Shown piece after piece: positions 55,121-64,000 of a DNA stretch of 64,000 nucleotides. The number at the start of each line of letters is the position of its first letter. Positions within the stretch are counted from its first letter, which is position 1. Both the position numbers and the translations under genes were made by a program. Under the pieces are notes generated by a model that saw only the letters and a list, made by a program, of their open reading frames with translations, searched no databases and was not told where the DNA came from. Source of the DNA: Streptomyces cinerochromogenes (GTDB lineage Bacteria > Actinomycetota > Actinomycetes > Streptomycetales > Streptomycetaceae); contig NZ_BMRM01000001.1 of the NCBI RefSeq assembly GCF_014648635.1, positions 806,001-870,000 on the forward strand, written 5' to 3'.

Positions 55121-57296
55121 GAAATGCCTCCCCTGGCTCGTTCGAGTCCTGCGGCGCTGTCGAATCCTGCGGCGCTGTCGAATCCTGCGGCGCGGGCGCG
55201 CCCGGCCGGCCCGAGGCCGCCTCGGGCGCCTGGGACGCCTCGGATTCCGCCGACGCCGCCGACGCCGCCGACGAGGCGGGTGCGGTGGGGGCGGCGGGTC
55301 CGTCGCCCGGACGCCGGGCGCCACCGGTGGGCCGGGGCACCACGCGCGCGCCGTTGCCGTTGCCGGGCAGGGCGGTCGGGTCGGCGGCCGACGTCGCGGC
55401 CAGTCGCGGCGCGATCGGGGTCCGCGGCGGCAGCGCGGACGCCTGGGCGCCGGCCTGCTGCACCGGAACGGTCGCCCGCTTCTCCCCGCCGTCGCGGGGC
55501 GCGCCGGTGTCGTCGAGGCCGCGGTTGCGGCGCGAGTCCTTGGGCTCCAGCGGTATCGGCGAGCCCCGCAGCGGCTCGTCCGCGGTCCTGGGCAGCGTCA
55601 AGCGGAACTGGGAACCGCCGCCCGGCTCCCCCCACGCCTGCAACCAGCCACCGTGCAGCCGCGCGTCCTCCAGGGCGATCGACAGCCCGAGGCCGGTACC
55701 GCCGGTGGTACGCGCGCGTGCCGGGTCCGCCCGCCAGAAGCGGCTGAAGACCCGGGTCGCCTCGCCGGGCTTCAGCCCGACGCCGTAGTCCCGCACCGCG
55801 ATGGCCACGGCCCCGCCCGCCGCGGCGAGCTTGACCACGACGTCCTTGCCCTCGCCGTGCTCGACGGCGTTGACCACGAGGTTGCGCAGGACACGCTCCA
55901 CACGCCGGGCGTCCGCCTCGGCGACGACGGGCTGCTGGTCGCCGATCACCCGTATGTGCGTGCCCTTGCGCTCGGCGAGCGGCTCGGCACCGCTCACCAC
56001 CCGTCGGACGACCTCCCTGAGGTCGATCGGCTCGGCCTCCAGCGCCGCCGCGCCGGCGTCGAAACGGCTGATCTCCAGCAGGTCGGCGAGCAGCGACTCG
56101 AACCGGTCCAGCTGGTCGGCGAGCAACTCGGCCGACCGCGCGGTCACCGGGTCGAAGTCCTCCCGCGCCTCGTGGATCACGTCGGCGGCCATCCGGACGG
56201 TGGTCAGCGGGGTCCGCAGCTCGTGCGAGACATCGGAGACGAACCGCCGCTGCATCCGCGACAGGTCCTCCAACTGCTGGATCTTGACCTGCAGGTTCTG
56301 CGCCATCTTGTTGAAGGCCTCGCCCAGACGCGCGATGTCGTCCTCGCCGGTGACCTTCATCCGCTCCTGGAGCCGCCCCGCGGACAGCCGCTCGGCGATC
56401 CCGGCCGCCATCCGCACCGGCGTGACGACCTGCCGCACCACCAGCCACGCGATGGCCCCGAGCAGGACGACGACGAACAACCCGGCCGTGGCGAGGGTGC
56501 CCTTGACCAGGCTGAGGGACTTCTCCTCCTGCGTGAGCGGGAACAGGTAGTACAGCTCGTACGGGCGGCCGTTGGGATCGTTGACCTGCTTGCCGATGGC
56601 GAGCCCCGGCTGCGACTCCTTACCGCCGTCATAGACGATCCGCGTGTTGCTCTGGACGGCCGTCGTACCGCTGTTCACCCGCTCACGCAGGGCCGCGGGC
56701 ACGCTGGACGTCGGGTTGACGTTCCCGGAGCCGCGCGGGCTGCGGCCGCCGCCGCTGTCGTCACCCACGGGCAGCGTCACCACGTCGAAGGCGCCCGCAC
56801 CGCCGCTGGACAGCGACTCCACGAGGTCGCTCATCCACGGGATGACGTTCTGCGACTGCCGCCCGTCCGCGGTCGACGCGCCGTCACCGGCGCCCGCACC
56901 GGTACCGCTCGCCGCCTCGTCGGCCTTCTGCTTGGCCACCGCGAACCCGCCCGTGGCCTGGCTCTGCGACGCCTTCACCTTCGCGTCCAGCAGGCCGTTG
57001 CGCACCTGCCCGATCACGACGAAGCCCAGCAGCAGGACGACACCCAGCGACATCAGCAGGGTGGTCGCCACGACCCTCAGCTGGATGTTGCGCCGCCACA
57101 GCCGCATCACCGGCAGCAGCGGACGGCGCACCCAGCGCAGGAACAGCCGCAGCACCGGGCTGCCCTGGACCCCGCCCTCCAGCAGCCTGCCGTCGAACAG
57201 GCCCCGCAAGCGCGCACCCGCCGCCGGCCGGCCGACAGGCCGCCCCGGACGGGCCCCGGAACCGCCGGGGGCCGAAGCGGCGCTGTCCCCGGACAT
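55110..57296 (-). CDS. mtrB: Sensor histidine kinase MtrB
   Basis: The protein has 728 residues. Two membrane helices (about 65-88 and 270-290) flank an outer sensor region with a Gly/Ser-rich insert. A HAMP segment, then the H-box RFVSDVSHELRTPL, the N-box NLVVNAVEHG, RDYGVGLKPG and GGTGLGLSIALED follow. The catalytic part ends near residue 565. The remaining ~163 residues form a Pro/Ala/Ser-rich tail absent from mycobacterial MtrB, ending in three PQDST/PQDSN repeats. It controls MtrA phosphorylation, linking envelope state to cell division and development. It begins one base after the mtrA stop. Confidence 0.95.
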   Translation of the reverse strand: MSGDSAASAPGGSGARPGRPVGRPAAGARLRGLFDGRLLEGGVQGSPVLRLFLRWVRRPLLPVMRLWRRNIQLRVVATTLLMSLGVVLLLGFVVIGQVRNGLLDAKVKASQSQATGGFAVAKQKADEAASGTGAGAGDGASTADGRQSQNVIPWMSDLVESLSSGGAGAFDVVTLPVGDDSGGGRSPRGSGNVNPTSSVPAALRERVNSGTTAVQSNTRIVYDGGKESQPGLAIGKQVNDPNGRPYELYYLFPLTQEEKSLSLVKGTLATAGLFVVVLLGAIAWLVVRQVVTPVRMAAGIAERLSAGRLQERMKVTGEDDIARLGEAFNKMAQNLQVKIQQLEDLSRMQRRFVSDVSHELRTPLTTVRMAADVIHEAREDFDPVTARSAELLADQLDRFESLLADLLEISRFDAGAAALEAEPIDLREVVRRVVSGAEPLAERKGTHIRVIGDQQPVVAEADARRVERVLRNLVVNAVEHGEGKDVVVKLAAAGGAVAIAVRDYGVGLKPGEATRVFSRFWRADPARARTTGGTGLGLSIALEDARLHGGWLQAWGEPGGGSQFRLTLPRTADEPLRGSPIPLEPKDSRRNRGLDDTGAPRDGGEKRATVPVQQAGAQASALPPRTPIAPRLAATSAADPTALPGNGNGARVVPRPTGGARRPGDGPAAPTAPASSAASAASAESEASQAPEAASGRPGAPAPQDSTAPQDSTAPQDSNEPGEAFRGR
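55142..55195. repeat. Three 18-bp repeats in the mtrB 3' end
   Basis: TCGAATCCTGCGGCGCTG and two near-copies are arranged head to tail, coding for APQDST-type repeats at the MtrB C-terminus. Confidence 0.85.
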
Positions 57297-57297
57297 G

Positions 57298-57987
57298 TCA
57301 GCTCGGCCCGGCCTTGTAACCGACACCACGGACGGTCACCACGATCTCCGGCCGCTCCGGGTCCTTCTCGACCTTGGAGCGCAGCCGCTGGACATGCACG
57401 TTGACCAGCCGCGTGTCGGCCGCGTGCCGGTAGCCCCACACCTGCTCCAGGAGCACCTCGCGGGTGAACACCTGCCACGGCTTGCGCGCGAGCGCGACCA
57501 GCAGATCGAACTCCAGCGGCGTCAGCGCGATCGACTGCCCGTCCCGCTTCACCGAGTGCCCGGCGACATCGATGACCAGGTCACCGATGGTCAGCTGCTC
57601 CGGCGCCGGCTCCTCCGACCTCCGCAGCCTGGCCCGGATCCGGGCCACCAGCTCCTTCGGCTTGAACGGCTTGACGATGTAGTCGTCGGCACCCGACTCC
57701 AGGCCCACGACCACGTCGACGGTGTCGCTCTTGGCCGTGAGCATCACGATCGGCACACCGGACTCCGCCCGGATCAGCCGGCACACCTCGATGCCGTCCC
57801 GTCCGGGCAGCATCAGGTCGAGCAGCACCAGATCGGGCTTGCTCTCACGGAAAGCGGCCAGCGCCTTGTCGCCGTCGGCTACGAAAGACGGCTCAAAACC
57901 TTCACCACGCAGCACGATGCCGAGCATCTCGGCCAGTGCGGTGTCGTCGTCGACGACAAGGACTCGTCCCTTCATAAACGACATCAT
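57298..57987 (-). CDS. mtrA: Response regulator MtrA (OmpR/PhoB type)
   Basis: The protein has 229 residues. The receiver domain has the acidic cluster VVDDD at 11-15 and phospho-acceptor D57 (D56 if numbered from the second Met). The winged-helix output domain contains LTPLEFDLLVALARKPWQVFTREVLL and VQRLRSKVEKDPERPEIVVTVRGVGYKAG. It is a master regulator of wall and developmental genes in actinobacteria. The ATG at 57987 or 57984 starts it. It heads the mtrA-mtrB-lpqB-comF operon; mtnA is upstream on the same strand. Confidence 0.97.
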   Translation of the reverse strand: MMSFMKGRVLVVDDDTALAEMLGIVLRGEGFEPSFVADGDKALAAFRESKPDLVLLDLMLPGRDGIEVCRLIRAESGVPIVMLTAKSDTVDVVVGLESGADDYIVKPFKPKELVARIRARLRRSEEPAPEQLTIGDLVIDVAGHSVKRDGQSIALTPLEFDLLVALARKPWQVFTREVLLEQVWGYRHAADTRLVNVHVQRLRSKVEKDPERPEIVVTVRGVGYKAGPS

Positions 57988-58209
57988 CCCATTCTCATAA
58001 CAGCGACAGGCGCCCTGGTGAGGGAGGTCACTGGCCCGTGACGATAGTCGTAGGGAACCGTCACTGTCTGCCCCCGTCCGCCGATCACCGGACTTCTCGG
58101 GCCCCTGCGGGGAGAGTGACGGAGAGTGGGCAGGGAGCCGCGGCAGCCGCGCCCCCGCCCGTTCACCCTCCCCGCCTCGCTGTCTCGGAGTGGGATCAGA
58201 CCTCGCCGA

Positions 58210-59355
58210 TCAGGTCGCCGTCACCCGGCGCGACTTGGCGCACAGCTCCGCAAGGGACTCGGCCGTCACGGGTGAGGCCGCTCCTTCCTCGGTGACGATC
58301 GCCGTCACCAGCTCGGGCGGCGTCACATCGAACGCCGGGTTGTACGCCTGCGTCCCCAGAGGGGCCACCGGAACCCCGCCACCCGGTCCCGCCACCGGCA
58401 CCTGCGGCGCCATCACCTCGGTCACCTCGAAGCCGGGACGCTGCTCGACCTCGATGGACGCGCCGTCCGGCGTGTCCAGGTCCACGGTCGTCAGCGGCGC
58501 CACCACGATGAACGGCACATGGTGGTACCGGGCGAGCACGGCGAGCGGATAGCTCCCCACCTTGTTCGCCACCGAACCGTCTGCCGCGATCCGGTCCGCC
58601 CCGATCAGCACCGCGTCCACCTCACCCGCCGCGAACAGGGAACCCGCCGCGTTGTCGGTGAGCAAGCTGTACGCCATGCCGCTGCGGGCCGCCTCGTACG
58701 CCGTGAGACGGGCGCCCTGCAGCAGCGGCCGCGTCTCGTCCACCCACAGCCGCCGCAGCCGGCCCGCCCGGTGCGTCGCGAGGGCCACCGCGAAGGCCGT
58801 GCCCTCCCCGCCCGACACCAGCGCACCGGTGTTGCAGTGCGTCAGAATCCGGTGCCCGCCGCCGGGCAGCAGCTCGTCCAGCAGCGCCAGACCGTGCGCC
58901 GCCATCCGGGCACTGGCCTCGGCATCCTCCTGGTGCAGCGCCCGCGCCGCGGCCAGCGCCGCCACGGCGCCGGCCGTGGGGTCGCCGGTCCTGGCCAGCT
59001 CCGCGTGGTACGCGGACTCGGCCCGGCGCACGCCTACGGCCAGGTTCACCGCGGTGGGCCTGGCACCCTCCAGCGCCCGCGCCGCCTCGGCGACGTCGAA
59101 GCCGCGCGCGGCGGCGAGCGCGACGCCGTACGCCCCCGCGATCCCGAGCAGCGGCGCCCCGCGCACGGCGAGTGAACGGATCGCCTCCACCAGCGCCGCC
59201 GCGTCCGTGCACACCAACTCGACCTCTTCGGCCGGGAGCCTCGTCTGATCGAGAAGGGCCAGTACGGGACCTTCTGGTGGTTCCTCCCATCGGATCGCAG
59301 GTATGTCGGTCGGCCGCTTGTCCCCGCTGCTGGTTCGCGCCTGCTGATCAGCCAT
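58210..59355 (-). CDS. mtnA: S-methyl-5-thioribose-1-phosphate isomerase
   Basis: The protein has 381 residues. It isomerises methylthioribose-1-phosphate to methylthioribulose-1-phosphate in the methionine salvage pathway. RGAPLLGIAGAYG near 78-90, the catalytic Cys C174 in THCNTGALVSGGEG, and Asp D254 in IGADRIAADGSVANKVGSY are all in place. The ATG at 59355 is chosen; the much longer open frame upstream is antisense to other genes. It is divergent from the proline-rich membrane-protein gene. Confidence 0.95.
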   Translation of the reverse strand: MADQQARTSSGDKRPTDIPAIRWEEPPEGPVLALLDQTRLPAEEVELVCTDAAALVEAIRSLAVRGAPLLGIAGAYGVALAAARGFDVAEAARALEGARPTAVNLAVGVRRAESAYHAELARTGDPTAGAVAALAAARALHQEDAEASARMAAHGLALLDELLPGGGHRILTHCNTGALVSGGEGTAFAVALATHRAGRLRRLWVDETRPLLQGARLTAYEAARSGMAYSLLTDNAAGSLFAAGEVDAVLIGADRIAADGSVANKVGSYPLAVLARYHHVPFIVVAPLTTVDLDTPDGASIEVEQRPGFEVTEVMAPQVPVAGPGGGVPVAPLGTQAYNPAFDVTPPELVTAIVTEEGAASPVTAESLAELCAKSRRVTAT

Positions 59356-59496
59356 GCCGTCAGTCTGCCCCGGATACGGCGGACAATTGAAGGTGGCCGC
59401 CCCCCTACCGCGGCCGGTACCCCGGTGACCAGCCCATGGCACGATGGCTGCCAACCTGCCGCCGCGACCGCGGACGGGCACCGAGAAGGAGCTTCG

Positions 59497-60909
59497 ATGA
59501 CAGACACTCCGGGCTGGGCCTCGCCCGGATCCGACCCGTCGTCCGAGGGTCGGGAACCCGGTGCGTCCGGCCCCGCCGAACCCGCCGACCGCCCCGGCCC
59601 CGCCGAGCCCGCGCCGCAGCCGGGCACGGACCCGCAGAGCCCAGGCGGGAAGTGGTCCAAGGAGCAGCCGCCACCCGGCCAGTGGTCGGCGCCCACCGGT
59701 GCCCCCAGCCCCCACCAGGCCCCGCCGCCCCCACCGCCCGGCCCGGGCTGGGGCGGCCAGCAGCCCGGTAATCCGGGGTGGGGCGGCCAGCACCCCGGCG
59801 GCCCGGGTCCCGGCGGATACGGCGGCCCTCCCGGCGGCTACGGCGGCCCTCCGCCCGGCCACGGCGGCTACGGCCACCCGGCCGGCTACCCCGGCTGGGG
59901 CGGCCCCCCGCCCGCGGCCAAACCCGGTGTCATCCCGCTGCGTCCGCTCGGCGTCGGTGAGATCCTCGACGGCGCCGTGTCCACCATGCGCACCTACTGG
60001 CGGAGCGTCCTCGGCATCGCGCTGGCCGTCGCCGCGGTCACGGACACCTGCCTCGTCCTGGTGCAGGGCTTCTTCCTCAACGACGCCCTCAGCACTGCGC
60101 AGCTCGACAGCCGGACCGCCACCCCCGACGACGTGTACCGCGCCCTGCGCGAGTCCATGATCGGCACCGGGATCGTCACCGTCATCTCCGCAGCCGCCGT
60201 CATCGTCGCAACCGCCCTGCTCACGACCATCACCAGCCGTGCCGTGCTCGGCAAACCGGTCAGCACCGGCGAGGCCTGGCGTGAGGCCCGCCCGCAGATC
60301 CCGAAGCTGGCCGGGCTGCTCATCCTGCTCGGCCTGATCACCGTCGGCGTGGTGGTCGCCGGCGCACTGCCCGGCTTCCTGGTCCTGCTCGCCGGCGGAA
60401 GCGACGCCGGCGGATCGGCGCTGTTCGCGCTGGGCATCCTCGCAGGCGTCATCGTCGCGGTGTGGCTGGCCATCCGCTACTACCTGGCCGCCCCCGCCCT
60501 CATGCTGGAACGCCAGGGCATCACCAAGTCCATGAGCCGCTCCGCCAAGCTGGTGCGCGGCTCCTGGTGGCGCGTCCTCGGCATCCAGCTGCTCGCCTGG
60601 CTGATCGCCAACATCATCTCGGCGATCATCACCATCCCGTTCGCCCTCGTCGGAGCCGCCGTGAGCGGCGACGGCATGGGCAACTTCCTCGGCACCAGCG
60701 GCGAACCCGTCGGCTGGACCTTCCTGATCATCCGGGGCATCGGCTCCCTGATCGGCACCACGCTCACCCTTCCGATCAGCGCCGGCGTCACCGTGCTCCT
60801 CTACATCGACCAGCGCATCCGCCGCGAGGCCCTCGACCTGGAACTGGCCCGCGCCGCCGGCGTCCAGAGCTACGGCACCGGCACCGCCGGCCCCGTCCCC
60901 GGGAGCTGA
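59497..60909 (+). CDS. Proline-rich polytopic membrane protein (DUF7847-like)
   Basis: The protein has 470 residues. The first 150 are a low-complexity Pro/Gly/Gln tail, probably cytoplasmic, with repeated GWGGQ and GGYGG units. About six membrane helices follow (roughly 180-445), with KPGVIPLRPLGVGEILDGAVSTMRTYWRSVLG at the entry. This pattern occurs in uncharacterised actinobacterial membrane proteins. The ATG at 59497 has AGAAGGAG seven bases upstream. It is the first gene of a run with very short gaps that ends in a MoxR ATPase. Confidence 0.8.
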   Translation: MTDTPGWASPGSDPSSEGREPGASGPAEPADRPGPAEPAPQPGTDPQSPGGKWSKEQPPPGQWSAPTGAPSPHQAPPPPPPGPGWGGQQPGNPGWGGQHPGGPGPGGYGGPPGGYGGPPPGHGGYGHPAGYPGWGGPPPAAKPGVIPLRPLGVGEILDGAVSTMRTYWRSVLGIALAVAAVTDTCLVLVQGFFLNDALSTAQLDSRTATPDDVYRALRESMIGTGIVTVISAAAVIVATALLTTITSRAVLGKPVSTGEAWREARPQIPKLAGLLILLGLITVGVVVAGALPGFLVLLAGGSDAGGSALFALGILAGVIVAVWLAIRYYLAAPALMLERQGITKSMSRSAKLVRGSWWRVLGIQLLAWLIANIISAIITIPFALVGAAVSGDGMGNFLGTSGEPVGWTFLIIRGIGSLIGTTLTLPISAGVTVLLYIDQRIRREALDLELARAAGVQSYGTGTAGPVPGS

Positions 60910-60913
60910 TGCG

Positions 60914-61702
60914 GTGAGGCTCACGGGGGAAGTTCTCACGGCGGCGTCCCCACCGGGCGCCGCCGCCACCGTCGTACGACGGCTGCTGCGGGCGTCGGAC
61001 CCAGCCCTCCTCGCGGCCGGCGGCTCGGGAGACGAGCCGCCGGTGACCATCCCGCGCGATCCCGCCCGGGAGGCGGCACGGCGCGAGCTGTCCAAGCGGA
61101 TGTACCACGAGAACGACCCCGGCCTGCTCCAGCGCGCCCTGAACGCCTTCTGGAACTGGGTCGACCGGCTGTTCAGCACAGCGGCCTCGGCGACCCCGGG
61201 CGGCACGGTCGGCCTGCTCGTCGTGGTCCTGTTCGTCGTCGCCGTGCTCGCCGCCCTGTGGTGGCGCCTCGGCGCCCCCCGCCGACAGCCCTCCTCAGCC
61301 GCCGCCCTCTTCGACCAGCGACCGCGCACCGCCGCCGACCACCGCGCCGCCAGCGAGGCACACGCGGCCCAGGGCCACTGGAACCAGGCCGTCCAGGAGC
61401 GCATGCGAGCCCTCGTCCGCTCCCTGGAGGAACGCGCCCTGCTCGACGTACGCCCCGGCCGCACCGCCGACGAGGCAGCCGCCGAGGCCGGCCGCGTCCT
61501 GCCCGCGCACGCGGACCGACTGCGGTCCGCCGCCCGCGACTTCGACGACGTCACATACGGCGGGCGCCGGGCCGGTGAGCAGTCGTACCACCGGCTCGCC
61601 GAACTCGACCGCGACCTGGAACGCACCAAGCCGACCCTCGCCGACAACCCGGCCAGCACCACCGGCACGGCCCACAGCACCCGCCAGGGGGCAGCCGAGT
61701 GA
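60914..61702 (+). CDS. DUF4129 domain membrane protein
   Basis: The protein has 262 residues with a GTG start five bases after the previous stop. An N-terminal soluble region, one strong helix (about 96-118, VGLLVVVLFVVAVLAALWW), and a cytoplasmic DUF4129 region (GHWNQAVQERMRALVRSLEERALLDVRPGRTADEAA) are visible. DUF4129 often accompanies MoxR and transglutaminase-type proteins in envelope loci; the biochemical role is unknown. It overlaps the next gene by four bases. Confidence 0.85.
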   Translation: MRLTGEVLTAASPPGAAATVVRRLLRASDPALLAAGGSGDEPPVTIPRDPAREAARRELSKRMYHENDPGLLQRALNAFWNWVDRLFSTAASATPGGTVGLLVVVLFVVAVLAALWWRLGAPRRQPSSAAALFDQRPRTAADHRAASEAHAAQGHWNQAVQERMRALVRSLEERALLDVRPGRTADEAAAEAGRVLPAHADRLRSAARDFDDVTYGGRRAGEQSYHRLAELDRDLERTKPTLADNPASTTGTAHSTRQGAAE

Positions 61703-62891
61703 CCACCGAGACCATGCCGGCCACCACCTCCCTCGCGCCCACCGGCCGCCAGCTCTGGACCCGGGCACGCGGCATCGCGCTCGCCGCCGTACTGCTCCTT
61801 GCCGCGGCCGTCGCCATGGCCTCCGTACGCTCCACCGCCCGTCACGGCGAACTGGACCCGCGCTCCGCAGACCCCTACGGCAGCCGCGCCGTCGCCCGAC
61901 TCCTCGCCGAACGGGGCGTCTCCACCCGCGTGGTCACCACGCTCGGTGCGGCCCGCGCCGCCGCCGGCCCCGACACCACCCTGCTGGTCGCCGTGCCCGA
62001 CCTGCTGAGCCACCGTCAACAGACCGAGCTGCACGCCGCGACGGCATCCTCCGGCGGACGTACCGTCCTCGTCGCGCCCGGCAGCTGGTCCGTCGAGCGG
62101 CTCGCCCCCGGGGTCACCGCGGACCCCGCCACCAGCGGCACAGACACACTCGCCCCGGACTGCGCCCTGCCCGAGGCCCGGCGAGCGGGCACCGCCGACA
62201 CCGGCGGTATCCGCTACACCACCACCCACCTCGACGCCGACTCCTGCTACCCCAGCGCACGCCTCGCCACCCTGCTGCGCATCCCCGCGTCCTCCAAAGG
62301 CGGCGACACCGTCGTCCTCGGCGCGCCCGACATCCTCTACAACGACCGCCTCGACGAGCAGGGCAACGCTTCGCTCGCCCTCCAACTCCTCGGCTCCCGA
62401 CACCATCTGGTCTGGTACCTCCCCTCGCTGTCCGACTCCGCCGCCACCGAGTCCGGCGAGCGGAAGAGCATCCTTGAGCTGATCCCCTCGGGCTGGCTCT
62501 GGGCCACTCTGCAGCTCTTCATCGCGGCGGCCCTCGCCGCCTTCTGGCGGGCACGCCGCTTCGGCCCCCTCGTGCCCGAGAAACTCCCCGTCGCGATCCG
62601 CGCCTCGGAGACCGCCGAGGGCCGCGCCCGTCTCTACCGCAAGGCCAACGCCCGCGACCGCGCCGCCGCCGCTCTCCGCGCCGCCACCCGCACCCGCCTG
62701 GCCCCCCTCGTGGGCGTCCCCGCCACACAGGCACACGCGCCCGAGGCCCTGCTTCCCGCCCTGTCCGCCCACCTCTCCGGCGACGGACAGACCCTGCACT
62801 CCCTCCTCTTCGGACCGCCGCCCGGCGACGACGCGGCCCTCATCGCACTCACCGACCAACTCGACGCCCTCGAAAGAGAGGTACGCCGTTC

Positions 62892-62895
<4 letters not shown>
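61699..62895 (+). CDS. DUF4350 domain membrane protein
   Basis: The protein has 398 residues. The N-terminal helix is at about 24-42 and a second near 262-282; between them lies the DUF4350 domain (DPYGSRAVARLLAERGVSTRVVTT), which has a glutamine-amidotransferase-like fold in this family but no obvious catalytic Cys here. The GTG start at 61699 overlaps the DUF4129 stop, and its own stop overlaps the MoxR start, so all three are translationally coupled. Confidence 0.85.
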
Positions 62896-63883
<988 letters not shown>

Positions 63884-63884
<1 letters not shown>

Positions 63885-64000
63885 TGGCACTCACCGGACG
63901 CGCCGCCCTCCTCGCGGCCCTCGGCTCGATCCCCGTCGGCCTCCTCGAACCGGGCTGGACGGGCATCCTCGCGATCAACGGCCCCCTGGCGCTGGCCTGT
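63884..64000 (+). CDS. Membrane protein N-terminus, probably DUF58
   Basis: The 39 visible codons (MALTGRAALLAALGSIPVGLLEP...) encode a membrane hairpin start and run off the right edge. The start overlaps the MoxR stop by one base. A DUF58 protein regularly follows MoxR, and the N-terminus fits, but the domain itself lies outside the window. Confidence 0.65.

Noticed and set aside
58210..62859. A 1549-codon minus-strand frame including mtnA
   Set aside because: Only the last 381 codons match mtnA; the rest is antisense to conserved DUF4129/DUF4350 genes.

Overview
This window is chromosomal DNA of a Streptomyces (or a very close actinomycete). The G+C content is very high, codons end almost always in G or C, GTG and TTG starts are common, and the gene order (ftsEX-prfB-pkaB/pkaA, secA, hpf, comF-lpqB-mtrB-mtrA, mtnA) follows the conserved core-chromosome order I know from Streptomyces coelicolor. 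No rRNA, tRNA, CRISPR array, phage or insertion sequence was recognised.

Layout. 1-2.6 kb: the start of ftsX, then ftsE, a 66-residue zinc-ribbon membrane protein, and a repeat-rich LAETG (sortase E class) surface protein. 2.6-10.8 kb: prfB, two membrane-anchored Ser/Thr kinases of the PkaB/PkaA type, and a divergent 1197-residue FHA-FtsK/EssC-like ATPase. 11.1-14.8 kb: a sugar ABC importer (lipoprotein plus two permeases, no ATPase), with an odd duplicated junction between the permeases. 15.0-21.7 kb: three tandem two-domain enzymes, each an N-terminal GT-A glycosyltransferase fused to a TagF-like glycerophosphotransferase. 21.8-22.8 kb: ohr/ohrR with a palindromic operator.

22.7-36.8 kb holds a wide cell-surface polymer region. 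It contains GT39- and GT87-type membrane glycosyltransferases, two GT2 enzymes with a shared C-terminal domain, a galE-like epimerase, a TetR regulator, a TagG/TagH-type polymer exporter, a fourth TagF-like fusion whose GT-A domain has lost its DXD motif, and another polytopic membrane protein. Together they look able to make nucleotide-sugar precursors, build a teichoic-acid-like polymer and export it.

36.9-45.3 kb: the giant (about 180 kDa class) NAD-glutamate dehydrogenase, a DJ-1/PfpI protein, a HAD phosphatase, a DUF6912-type protein and an Rv3235-type protein. 45.4-59.4 kb: secA, a GNAT acetyltransferase, a YcaQ-type DNA glycosylase, an orphan LuxR response regulator, long-form hpf with a hairpin-rich leader, comF, the lpqB-mtrB-mtrA envelope-signalling operon, and mtnA. 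59.5-64 kb: a translationally coupled run of membrane protein, DUF4129, DUF4350, MoxR ATPase and the start of a further membrane protein (probably DUF58).

The most unusual items are the TagF-like family with HGT versus QGT active-site types side by side, the soluble orphan EssC-like ATPase next to the kinases, the duplicated permease junction carrying a 32-codon linker ORF, the 9-bp tandem array before the sugar-binding protein, the two-minisatellite LAETG protein, and the twin perfect hairpins in the hpf leader.
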